A DNA stretch of 64,000 nucleotides from contig NZ_CP033459.1 of assembly GCF_003265305.2 (NCBI RefSeq), positions 1,984,001 to 2,048,000 of the forward strand. Reading direction: 5' to 3'. The notes under the pieces were generated by a model that worked only from the letters and a program-made list of their open reading frames with translations, was not told the origin of the DNA and made no database searches. This stretch comes from Pseudoprevotella muciniphila. Lineage in GTDB: Bacteria > Bacteroidota > Bacteroidia > Bacteroidales > Bacteroidaceae. Shown here in pieces: positions 50,565 through 58,808 of the stretch (its first letter is position 1; every line of letters starts with the position of its first letter). The position numbers and the translations under genes are program-made.

Positions 50565-51677
50565 ATGTATTTCCAATCACTTTCAGATACCGAGATTATA
50601 GAAGGTTTCCGCAGAGGAAATAGCAGTATTATCCACGAGTATTTTTATGGCTACTGCCGAGTGGCGTACAATTTGTATGACCAGCATTATCAGTTGAGAA
50701 GCAAGGAAAATTTAGACTTTATGTCTCTGGCTCATCAATATGCCATCTATCTGATGGAGCATGACTGGAAACCGTTGGAAGATCATTCACCTAACGTCAG
50801 TCTGCGCTCATGGCTCATTGGCGGTTTCCGGTATGTGGTGCTCGATGCCCTGAAATGGTACCAACGAGAGTACGGCAGCATCACTTTTGAGGACTATTTG
50901 CGCACGTTTGATGTCAATAGCGACTTGCGGTTGCAGTTCAACCGCGTGGTGAAGGATTTGCTCAAACATGAGTCGCTGAATGACCAGGAAAGACTGATAA
51001 TCGACATGATGCTCCTGCAAGGCTTTAAGGGCAAGGAAGTCGCAGCGCAGTTGGATATGACACCTTCTGCCATCTCGCAGAAATATAAGCAACTTATGGA
51101 GCGCATCATCGTACCATATTTCCTGAAAAACTTCGACATGGAACTCGAAATGCCGGAGGTGATGGAATTGCCTTTGGTGGAAGAATGGGGCAAGGAAATG
51201 GCTCTTCAAGAACCACAAATGTACGACTCTATGCAGTACATGCCACCTATTTCATCAAAGTCTTCTGTTCGTTTCAAAACAGACTTTTTCGAAGAAGAAG
51301 ACAAACTGCAGAAGCGAACCACTCCATATTTCATCGCAGAACTGCAGCCGAACGAGATATTTGTATTTGGCAGCAATCTGCGCGGTCTGCATAGCGCGGG
51401 TGATGCACAAAGAGCGTATCAGATGTTCGGGGCGATTATGGGGCAGGGCGTTGGTCTGCAAGGTCAGAGTTACGCCATACCCACGATGCAAGGTGGGGTA
51501 GAAACCATACGTCCGTATGTAAACGATTTTATTGGGTTCGCGAAGGAACATAAGGATCTTACATTCCTTGTAACACGAATAGGTTGTGGTATAGCCGGGT
51601 TCAACGACGAAGATATCTCACCACTGTTCAAGAATGCACATGAAGAAGAAAATATAGTGCTACCACCGCATTGGTAA
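50565..51677 (+). CDS. Sigma-like protein fused to a phage-type FGSNLxGxH domain
   Basis: A 370-residue protein. MYFQSLSDTEIIEGFRRGNS is the typical opening of Bacteroidetes ECF sigma factors, and about 140-180 is a region-4-like helix-turn-helix (LQGFKGKEVAAQLDMTPSAISQKYKQL). After a linker, residues 255-370 are a separate domain: IFVFGSNLRGLHSAGDAQRA, FGAIMGQGVGLQGQSYAIPT and LTFLVTRIGCGIAGFNDEDISP. This matches a small family found mostly as stand-alone proteins in phages and bacteria and looks macrodomain-like. An upstream in-frame ATG at 50520 lacks the sigma-like opening. The function of the fusion is unknown. Confidence 0.85.
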   Translation: MYFQSLSDTEIIEGFRRGNSSIIHEYFYGYCRVAYNLYDQHYQLRSKENLDFMSLAHQYAIYLMEHDWKPLEDHSPNVSLRSWLIGGFRYVVLDALKWYQREYGSITFEDYLRTFDVNSDLRLQFNRVVKDLLKHESLNDQERLIIDMMLLQGFKGKEVAAQLDMTPSAISQKYKQLMERIIVPYFLKNFDMELEMPEVMELPLVEEWGKEMALQEPQMYDSMQYMPPISSKSSVRFKTDFFEEEDKLQKRTTPYFIAELQPNEIFVFGSNLRGLHSAGDAQRAYQMFGAIMGQGVGLQGQSYAIPTMQGGVETIRPYVNDFIGFAKEHKDLTFLVTRIGCGIAGFNDEDISPLFKNAHEEENIVLPPHW

Positions 51678-51722
51678 TTCATCCATCGCACAATTTGAAA
51701 GAATTATAGACGAAAGAAAAAT

Positions 51723-52823
51723 ATGAGAAAAATCATAATCATTGCAGCACTGTTGCTGACTCTGACGGCATCGGCGCAGGAGAACCTGCAAAGACAAGCC
51801 GGCACGTTAAATAGGGTGAAGTCGTTCACAACAGTGAAGGAACTACCCATAACCAGCGTGAAAAACCAGTATCGCAGCGGAACCTGCTGGGCTTATGCCA
51901 CGTTGGGCTATTTAGAGAGCGAGATTTTAAGAAAAACCGGCAAGATTTACGACCTCTGCGAGATGTTCGTGGTCAACAAGGACTACATGGATTGTGCCAC
52001 ACACTATGTCAGGATGCACGGCTATAGCCAGATTTCGGAAGGCGGCTCTTGCGACGATGTGTTGGAGGTTATCAGGCAGCATGGCATCTGCCCTGAGGAT
52101 GCCATGCCGGCACCTGGCTCACTGACGGGCGACCCGCTCGCCAATTTTAAGGAATTCTTCCCTAAATTGGAAAGCACGGTGCGTGGCATAGTAAGGGAAG
52201 ATGCGAAAGCACCTCTTCCTCATTGGCAGGACTCTGTTCAGACCGTCATCGAACGATACATCGGTTGCTGTCCCGAAACCTTCGTTTACGAAGGTAAAAC
52301 CTATACTCCAAAATCGTTTGCAGAAGGTCTGGGACTGAATCTCGACGACTATGTGAGCCTGACGAGTTTCACACACCATCCGTTTAATGAGTGGTTCATT
52401 ATTGAGGCACCCTACAAGTGGCGACTGAAACCAAGTTATAACATCCCCATCAATCAGTTGATTGATATACTCGACAAGGCACTCGATGCCGGATATACCG
52501 TGGCATGGGGAGGCGACGTGACGGGCGACTTTACCGGTACGGGAATAGCCCTCCTGCCTGAAAGTGTGATGCCTACACAGGACTTACGACAGGAACAGTG
52601 GGACGACTGGCGGTTCACGTACGACCACGTGATGCTGATTTATGGCAAAGCCATCGATGAACAGGGCAAACCTTACTATATGGTGAAAAACTCATGGGGC
52701 AAGAGCGGGCAATACAATGGTACTTGGTATATGTCGCGCGAGTATATGTTGCTGAACACCACATATCTGTTCCTCAACAGGCATGCACTGCCAAAGGATT
52801 TATTCAATGAAATGAAAAAATAG
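51723..52823 (+). CDS. Exported papain-like cysteine peptidase (C1, bleomycin-hydrolase-like)
   Basis: A 366-residue exported protein; signal peptide MRKIIIIAALLLTLTASAQ. Papain-fold active site: Gln49 and Cys55 in NQYRSGTCWAYATLGYLESE, His302 in TYDHVMLIYG and Asn323 in MVKNSWGKSGQ. Insert length and the NSWG/YMSREYM ending resemble the C1B (aminopeptidase C/bleomycin hydrolase) branch, but that group is usually cytoplasmic, whereas this one is exported. Seven bases separate it from the flavin-reductase-like gene. Confidence 0.9.
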   Translation: MRKIIIIAALLLTLTASAQENLQRQAGTLNRVKSFTTVKELPITSVKNQYRSGTCWAYATLGYLESEILRKTGKIYDLCEMFVVNKDYMDCATHYVRMHGYSQISEGGSCDDVLEVIRQHGICPEDAMPAPGSLTGDPLANFKEFFPKLESTVRGIVREDAKAPLPHWQDSVQTVIERYIGCCPETFVYEGKTYTPKSFAEGLGLNLDDYVSLTSFTHHPFNEWFIIEAPYKWRLKPSYNIPINQLIDILDKALDAGYTVAWGGDVTGDFTGTGIALLPESVMPTQDLRQEQWDDWRFTYDHVMLIYGKAIDEQGKPYYMVKNSWGKSGQYNGTWYMSREYMLLNTTYLFLNRHALPKDLFNEMKK

Positions 52824-52830
52824 TTTTATA

Positions 52831-53415
52831 ATGAAAAAGTTTTTAATTACAGCACTCTTGGCTGCTATGATGATAGCGCCAAGCACAATGTCCGCGCAGG
52901 AGGAAAATGGTTTTAAGAAATTCAGTGTAGAGGAAGCCTTCGAGGATAACGGCTTCCAGTGGTTCCGCGACGCACAGTTGCTGTGTGCCGGAAACAGGCA
53001 GCAGGCCAACGCCATGACCATAGGGTGGGGCGGCATAGGTACACTCTGGAGAAGGACGGCACTTACAGTTTACGTGGCAGAGCAGCGCTATACAAAGCAG
53101 TTTATGGACAGCGCAGAGTATTTCACGGTGATGTCGTTCGACATGAAGGACAGCAACGTACTGCACTATATGGGTACCAAGAGCGGACGCGACGGAGACA
53201 AGGCGCAAGCCTTAGGCCTTCACACCGCCTATACAGCCAACGGAACACCTTACTACACCGAGGCTACAATGGTTATAGAGTGCAAAATAATGTATGCCGC
53301 CCCCTTCGACCCGCAAGGCTTCAAAAGCGATGTCCCCAAAAACATGTACACCAACTTCCCCGCCGGCATCCACTCAATGTACATAGGCGAAGTAGTAAAT
53401 GCCTGGAAGAAATAA
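52831..53415 (+). CDS. Exported flavin-reductase-like (FMN split-barrel) protein
   Basis: A 194-residue protein with signal peptide MKKFLITALLAAMMIAPSTMSAQ followed by a flavin-reductase-like split barrel: NAMTIGWGGIGTLWRRTALTVYV (about 69-91) is the family's flavin-binding strand region, and FTVMSFDMKD plus GRDGDKAQALGL follow as in cytoplasmic relatives. Members usually lack a signal peptide. It lies directly behind the exported cysteine peptidase and probably shares its transcript. Cofactor and substrate are unknown; export may be to the periplasm. Confidence 0.85.
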   Translation: MKKFLITALLAAMMIAPSTMSAQEENGFKKFSVEEAFEDNGFQWFRDAQLLCAGNRQQANAMTIGWGGIGTLWRRTALTVYVAEQRYTKQFMDSAEYFTVMSFDMKDSNVLHYMGTKSGRDGDKAQALGLHTAYTANGTPYYTEATMVIECKIMYAAPFDPQGFKSDVPKNMYTNFPAGIHSMYIGEVVNAWKK

Positions 53416-53585
53416 TAGTTCGGTAAGTAGTAAAAAAACTATATCAAGAGTTTTTTAATATCAAGTCATTATGAAGATAAATTAAAGGATTCAAGACAAA
53501 CAAGGATATTCGCGAAAGTTCCTATGAATAATAAGTGGATTGCATAATGTAACATAGTTGGAATTACCACGTTGACTGAAAAGCA

Positions 53586-53621
53586 AAAGAGGATATATCT
53601 GTGTTGACATATCCTCTTGTT
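53586..53621 (-). terminator. Terminator of the tRNA-Asn transcript
   Basis: On the minus strand AAGAGGATATGTC pairs with GATATATCCTCTT, followed by TTGCTTTTC. The remaining 53416-53585 contains nothing evident. Confidence 0.65.
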
Positions 53622-53628
53622 CTATAAG

Positions 53629-53702
53629 CGCTTCAGGATGGGCTTGAACCAACGACCCCCTGATTAACAGTCAGGTGCTCTAACCAACTGAGCTACTGAA
53701 GC
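53629..53702 (-). tRNA. tRNA-Asn (GTT), copy 1
   Basis: A 74-nt cloverleaf on the minus strand: acceptor GCTTCAG/CTGAAGC, D-arm GCTCAGTTGGTTAGAGC, anticodon stem CCTGA/TCAGG with loop CTGTTAA (anticodon GTT), and T-loop TTCAAGC. Discriminator G; CCA is not encoded. Identical in sequence to copy 2. Confidence 0.95.
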
Positions 53703-53725
53703 AAGTGCAATCTCTGTTTTTTTTG

Positions 53726-53799
53726 CGCTTCAGGATGGGCTTGAACCAACGACCCCCTGATTAACAGTCAGGTGCTCTAACCAACTGAGCTACTGAAGC
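53726..53799 (-). tRNA. tRNA-Asn (GTT), copy 2
   Basis: Identical 74-nt tRNA-Asn lying 23 bases upstream (in transcription direction) of copy 1, so the two form a tandem transcript. Confidence 0.95.
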
Positions 53800-53884
53800 A
53801 TTTTTTTTGACGAAAATCTTACAAAAATGTTCGATTTCTCAGAAATTGCGGTGCAAAAGTAACGCATATTTTTTAATTAAACAA

Positions 53885-53892
53885 TATCTTTG
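53885..53892 (+). promoter_or_regulatory. Predicted -7 box for the PfkB kinase gene
   Basis: TATCTTTG, 23 bases before ATG 53915. Confidence 0.6.
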
Positions 53893-53914
53893 CGGAAAAA
53901 TAATAAAAAATTTT

Positions 53915-54892
53915 ATGGATAAGGTTATCGGAATGGGTAATGCGTTGGTGGATATCCTCGCAAAGCTGGACAACGACGCTGTGCTCGACCGCATAGCATT
54001 GCCCAAGGGTTCCATGCAGTTGCTCGGCGAAGAGCGCTATGCCGACCTGCTCGAAGAAATAAGCAAAATGCCTACACAGCGTGTAACGGGAGGCTCGGCA
54101 GGCAATGTGATGAAAGGACTGGCTGAACTGGGTGCTGCACCGGGATTTATAGGCAAAACGGCTGCCGATGCTAACGGCGACTTCTATGCCGAAACCTGCA
54201 AGGATATGGGCGTGGATTTCGTCCGGCTGCATGATGACACACTGCATACAGGAGTGGCATTGACCTTCATCTCGCCCGATGCCCAGCGCACTTTCGGTAC
54301 GTATCTCGGTGCTGCCTCGAATTTGCAGCCGGAAGACATCCGCCCCGAATTCTTCGAAGGATACAAGTATTTCTTCATAGAAGGCTATCTCACACAGAAC
54401 CACGAACTCATAGAACGTGCTGTGGACATGGCGCGCAATGCAGGTCTGAAAATCTGTCTCGACCTGGCTTCGTACAACATAGTGGAGGCTGATCACGAAT
54501 TTTTCCAATACCTGTTGCAGAAGACCGATATCGTCTTTGCCAACGAGGAGGAGAGTTACGCGTTCACGAAAAAAGAACCTGCCGAGGCGCTCGAAGAACT
54601 GGCGAAATTGTGTGAAACAGTAGTGGTGAAGACAGGAAAGAAAGGGTCGCTCGTGGCACGCGGCAGTGAACGGGCTGTCTGCGAAGCACTGCCCGCGGAT
54701 GTGGTGGATACAACAGGCGCGGGAGATAGCTATGCCGCAGGGTTCCTCTATGGACTGATTACAGGAATGACTCTTGAAAACTGTGCCAGGACAGGCACAC
54801 TACTCGCATCCACCGTGGTGCAACACATCGGTGCAACACCGCCTGCAGAAGCATGGAATGCCATAAGGGCAGAAGTGGCAAAACTGAAATAA
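53915..54892 (+). CDS. PfkB-family (adenosine kinase-like) sugar/nucleoside kinase
   Basis: A 326-residue cytoplasmic ribokinase-fold enzyme; the start MDKVIGMGNALVDILAKL directly follows the promoter. Motifs: GGSAGNVMKGLAELG (about 59-73, substrate-side PfkB signature 1), FGTYLGAASNL and DTTGAGDSYAAGFLYG (265-280, signature 2, with catalytic Asp271 in GAGD). The pattern is closest to the adenosine kinase-like PfkB proteins common in Bacteroidetes, but ribose or other substrates cannot be excluded. The S41 peptidase gene follows 40 bases downstream without its own clear promoter. Confidence 0.9.
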   Translation: MDKVIGMGNALVDILAKLDNDAVLDRIALPKGSMQLLGEERYADLLEEISKMPTQRVTGGSAGNVMKGLAELGAAPGFIGKTAADANGDFYAETCKDMGVDFVRLHDDTLHTGVALTFISPDAQRTFGTYLGAASNLQPEDIRPEFFEGYKYFFIEGYLTQNHELIERAVDMARNAGLKICLDLASYNIVEADHEFFQYLLQKTDIVFANEEESYAFTKKEPAEALEELAKLCETVVVKTGKKGSLVARGSERAVCEALPADVVDTTGAGDSYAAGFLYGLITGMTLENCARTGTLLASTVVQHIGATPPAEAWNAIRAEVAKLK

Positions 54893-54932
54893 ATCATTCT
54901 CCCATCGTTTTCTATACGTTGTAGATTAAAAA

Positions 54933-56657
54933 ATGTTTCGCGCAATAGGTATCTCTGTTTGTAGGCTGATAATGCCGGTCATGCTGGCATTAAGCCCCGT
55001 GTATGTCTGTGCACAGAGCGCGGAGAGCATAAAATATGCCGAGCAGATGGAGCGTTTCTTCAATGTGTACCAGATCATTCAGAACCGCTATTTCATACAT
55101 GTGCCTGCAGAAAGACTCTTCAACAAGGCAATTCAGGGCATGATGGACATCCTCGACCCGCATTCGCAATTTCAGGTAATCAAGCATGATCATCCTTTAG
55201 ACTTGGGTATAAAATGGCATTACGACCCCGATATCAGACGTTTCGTGGTGTCCCGTGTGGATGAGAAAAGCGGAGCAAAGGCAGCCGGTGTGCAGGCGGG
55301 CGATGTAATCATGGAGATAAACAAGAATCCTTTGGGAGAATGTTCGCTGAATGAAGACAGTGTCCGTCTCTATGATGAGAAAATGAAGGATATACTGTAT
55401 GACGAAGTCAAGAAAGGCAAGGTGAGAATCACTTTTGCACGCAAAGTTCTCGGAGCAGATGGTGCCTTCAATCTCAAGAACAAAAACATAGACGTCAATA
55501 TAGTTAATTACGCAAAAACCACCGTGCCATTCGGTTGTCTGATTGACGGCAAAGTGGCTTATATTCGTGTCAAGGAATTCGATTTCACAGGAGATGATGC
55601 AGGAACTACCACATATTCAGAGTTTTATAACAAACTCAGGACGCTCCGGTATCAGTACAACAACCTGAAGGCTGCTGCCGACAGCGGGCTGAATGAAAAT
55701 GTAGTTCCCGACACACTCATGCCCATCATCATCGACATTCGGGGCAACGGAGGTGGACTTGTGAAGGCTGCCATAGATATTGCAGGCATGTTTTTGGACG
55801 AACGCTCAATGGTTTGCTACGTTGAGGGCGAACATCACAATGAAACTATGATTACGGAAGGAAAACCTGAATACAGAGCGAACCCATTGGTTTTCCTTGT
55901 TGACAGTGCGTCAGCATCAGCATCCGAACTGCTCAGCGGAGCCATGCAGGACCAAATGCGGGGCATCGTGATAGGACAACGCACATACGGCAAGGGCATC
56001 ATGCAGAAAACGTTGGAAAACGGAGAGTTTCAAGACAACGTGCTCTCAATCACTATAGGCAGATATTATCTTCCGAGCGGACGATGCGTGCAGAGATGGG
56101 ACTATAGCCCGCTGGTCTATGGCGAAGAAAAACGCGAAATCTACAACAAGGACGACTATGGCATCACGCCCGACAGCATGGTGAACGACACCACGCCTGC
56201 CTTCTTCGAAATGTTGGCTCAGCAGAATGCGTTTTTCAACAGTTGTGTGGACCTGAGAATAAGATATCCGGAAGTGATGGAAACCGATGCCAGAACTTTC
56301 GAACTGACCGAAGAACAACTGGAATACTTCAAGGTGAGGCTACTTGAAAATGGCTATATCTTCGAAACTCAGGTATGGAAGGATTTCAGCCAGATGAAGG
56401 AATCGCTCAGTCAATATGGCGTGGATACCAACTATCGACAGTTGGAAGAAGACGTGCTCAACCAACTTAGTAAGAAACTTGAAGGCAACGACGAGATATT
56501 GCGTGTGATGGTGACGAAGAAGCTGATGGACATGTATCGCACGCCGGAGGACTATTATCTCTATAGCCTCAATCACGATTATGTGTTAGACGTGGCAATG
56601 AAGGTGCTGAATGATGGACTGTACGAAGACCTCATGGACAAGAAGCCTGAACGCTAA
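54933..56657 (+). CDS. C-terminal processing (S41) peptidase, exported
   Basis: A 574-residue exported Ser/Lys peptidase of the CtpA/Tsp family. Signal-type N-terminus about 1-28; PDZ domain about 95-170 (VSRVDEKSGAKAAGVQAGDV); catalytic domain with IIIDIRGNGGGLVKAA (about 265-280), the serine cluster DSASASASELLSGA (324-337) and the lysine in TYGKGIMQ (Lys354). A helical C-terminal region of about 150 residues extends beyond the core, as in longer Bacteroidetes members. Role: cleavage of periplasmic proteins near their C-termini. Probably co-transcribed with the PfkB kinase. Confidence 0.93.
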   Translation: MFRAIGISVCRLIMPVMLALSPVYVCAQSAESIKYAEQMERFFNVYQIIQNRYFIHVPAERLFNKAIQGMMDILDPHSQFQVIKHDHPLDLGIKWHYDPDIRRFVVSRVDEKSGAKAAGVQAGDVIMEINKNPLGECSLNEDSVRLYDEKMKDILYDEVKKGKVRITFARKVLGADGAFNLKNKNIDVNIVNYAKTTVPFGCLIDGKVAYIRVKEFDFTGDDAGTTTYSEFYNKLRTLRYQYNNLKAAADSGLNENVVPDTLMPIIIDIRGNGGGLVKAAIDIAGMFLDERSMVCYVEGEHHNETMITEGKPEYRANPLVFLVDSASASASELLSGAMQDQMRGIVIGQRTYGKGIMQKTLENGEFQDNVLSITIGRYYLPSGRCVQRWDYSPLVYGEEKREIYNKDDYGITPDSMVNDTTPAFFEMLAQQNAFFNSCVDLRIRYPEVMETDARTFELTEEQLEYFKVRLLENGYIFETQVWKDFSQMKESLSQYGVDTNYRQLEEDVLNQLSKKLEGNDEILRVMVTKKLMDMYRTPEDYYLYSLNHDYVLDVAMKVLNDGLYEDLMDKKPER

Positions 56658-56723
56658 TGCAAATCTGACTTAAATATGTGGCAACCAGCCACTGTTGTGA
56701 CGATTTTTTTGACAAGATAATCC

Positions 56724-58043
56724 ATGATACCAATGAAGTCTATTATGAAGAAAGTGCTTTTTAGCATTATAGCCTTTTTTTGTGCAATGTCAGTTATGTT
56801 CGCACAAAAATATGAACCTACGAAGGAAAACATCGCCGCACGCAAGGAATTCACTGCCGACCGCTTTGGTGTGTTCATCCATTGGGGGACGTACAGCATG
56901 TTTGCGCAGGGAGAATGGTATCTTAGTGCCGGACTTAACGACAAGGAATACAGCAAGGCCGCTGATGCCTTCTATCCTCATCGATTCAATGCAGACGAGT
57001 GGGTGAGAGCCATCAAGGACGCAGGAGCCAGATATATCACCTTCACCTCGCGGCATCACGACAGTTTCTCCATGTTCAAGACCGCAGAGTCCGACTACAA
57101 CATCGTTGATGCAACACCCTTCAAGCGCGATGTCGTAGGCGAATTGTCTGAGGCGTGTCAGCGTCAGGGCATGAATCTGCATCTGTATTATAGCATCCTC
57201 GATTGGCACCGTGCCGACTATCCGGTAGGCAGGACAGGCCTACGCACAGGGCGACAACTACAACCCAACTACGACTCCTACTTCCGGTTCATGAAGAACC
57301 AGGTAAAGGAATTGCTGACAAAGTACGGTCCCATACGCGGCATCTGGCTCGACGGCTATTGGGATCACGACAACGACTCTGTGCCCTTCGACTGGCGCAT
57401 GCCGGAATTCTATCGTTACATACATAGTCTGAATCCGGCTTGCCTCATAGGAAACAACCACCATATCAGCCCCATCGAAGGCGAAGATTTCCAAATGTTC
57501 GAGCGCGACTTGCCTGGTGAGAACAAGGCAGGGATGAGCGGTCAGGACATCAGCAGCCTCCCGCTCGAAATGTGCCAGACGATGAATGGTATGTGGGGAT
57601 ATAAGGTGGCAGACCAGAACTATAAGTCGTCGGCAGAACTCATCAAACTCCTGGTTCGCGCCGCAGGAAAAGGTTCAAACCTGCTGCTCAACATCGGGCC
57701 GCAGCCCAATGGAGAACTCCCCGCTGTGGCACTTGAGCGACTGAAAGAAATGGGAGCATGGATGCGTATCTATGGTGAAACCATTTATGGAACGACGCCT
57801 TCCGAAATAGGAGAACAAGAATGGGGCACCACAACACAAAAGGGAAATATAATTTTTCTACACGTATTTTCTGCTCCCGAAAAAACAATAAATTTCCCGA
57901 TGAAATCGACTATTTTGGACGCTTTTGAGTATAAGACAAACAAACCTCTTGCGTTCACGCAGTCTAATGACAAAGGTGTAACTCTGCTTTTACCCTCTGC
58001 TCCAAAAGGCGAGGACTATGTCATTACCCTTCGGATAAAGTGA
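56724..58043 (+). CDS. Alpha-L-fucosidase (GH29)
   Basis: An exported retaining alpha-L-fucosidase of up to 439 residues. Three in-frame ATGs (56724, 56733, 56745) precede the signal peptide MKKVLFSIIAFFCAMSVMFAQ, so the last is a serious alternative. GH29 motifs: FGVFIHWGTYSMFAQGEWY (about 48-66), YITFTSRHHDSFSMF (104-118), the nucleophile Asp210 in GIWLDGYWDHD, and LLLNIGPQPNGELP. A C-terminal beta-sandwich follows. It removes fucose from host mucin or N-glycans. Its stop shares one base with the next gene's start. Confidence 0.94.
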   Translation: MIPMKSIMKKVLFSIIAFFCAMSVMFAQKYEPTKENIAARKEFTADRFGVFIHWGTYSMFAQGEWYLSAGLNDKEYSKAADAFYPHRFNADEWVRAIKDAGARYITFTSRHHDSFSMFKTAESDYNIVDATPFKRDVVGELSEACQRQGMNLHLYYSILDWHRADYPVGRTGLRTGRQLQPNYDSYFRFMKNQVKELLTKYGPIRGIWLDGYWDHDNDSVPFDWRMPEFYRYIHSLNPACLIGNNHHISPIEGEDFQMFERDLPGENKAGMSGQDISSLPLEMCQTMNGMWGYKVADQNYKSSAELIKLLVRAAGKGSNLLLNIGPQPNGELPAVALERLKEMGAWMRIYGETIYGTTPSEIGEQEWGTTTQKGNIIFLHVFSAPEKTINFPMKSTILDAFEYKTNKPLAFTQSNDKGVTLLLPSAPKGEDYVITLRIK

Positions 58044-58786
58044 TGAAAGAAAAGCATCCTCTTCTCGAAGTGTGCTGCGGTAGTATGACAAGCGTGGATA
58101 ATGCCCTGGCAGGTGGTGCAGAACGTATAGAGTTGTGTTCCGCGCTTGGCGTGGGCGGACTGACCCCTTCTTTGGGTCTGTTGAGAGAAGCGCGAAAGCG
58201 CTATCCTGCGCTGACAATCCATGTCCTGATACGTCCACGGGAAGGCGATTTCAACTATTCGCCCGGTGAGATGGAAGTCTTGATGGAAGATGTACGTCTT
58301 GCCGTAGAAAATGGCGCTGATGGTATAGTTTGCGGCATACTTGACAAGAATGGCGAGATAGACATCGTTCGCACAGGACAGGTTATCGCTGCATCCGGCG
58401 GCAGACAGTTTACGTTCCATCGCGCTTTCGATGCCGTGACAGACCCGATTTCAAGTCTCGAAACTCTCGTCAGTTTAGGCTGCCACAGAGTGTTGACAAG
58501 CGGAGGGGCTGAAACAGCGGTGGAGGGTGCTGATATGCTGAAAAAACTCGTAAGAGCGGCAGATGGGCGTATCATAGTAATGCCGGGAGCAGGTGTCAAA
58601 TCTTCGAATGTGGCACATTTAATGCGCAACACCGGTTGCACCGAAGTGCACGCTTCATGCGCAAGAGCACTGGCACCCGCTATGCGAGGACCGGCACTCG
58701 GGGTAGCCGATGACGGCTCGCGAACAGAAACTGATGCTAATGAAGTGGCTGCCGTCATAGCGGCACTCAGAGAATTTAGAATATAG
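58043..58786 (+). CDS. cutC: CutC family protein
   Basis: A 247-residue TIM-barrel protein of the CutC family, historically linked to copper homeostasis although the biochemical role is unsettled. MKEKHPLLEVCCGSMTSVDN, GGAERIELCSALGVGGLTPS, IHVLIRPREGDFNY and TFHRAFDAVTDP are the family signatures. The start is ATG 58043, one base overlapping the fucosidase stop (TGATG), so translational coupling is likely; GTG at 58040 is in frame. Co-transcription of cutC with glycan genes suggests a role other than copper here (inference). Confidence 0.92.
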   Translation: MKEKHPLLEVCCGSMTSVDNALAGGAERIELCSALGVGGLTPSLGLLREARKRYPALTIHVLIRPREGDFNYSPGEMEVLMEDVRLAVENGADGIVCGILDKNGEIDIVRTGQVIAASGGRQFTFHRAFDAVTDPISSLETLVSLGCHRVLTSGGAETAVEGADMLKKLVRAADGRIIVMPGAGVKSSNVAHLMRNTGCTEVHASCARALAPAMRGPALGVADDGSRTETDANEVAAVIAALREFRI

Positions 58787-58808
58787 TAAAATCAAAACAC
58801 CTGATATC

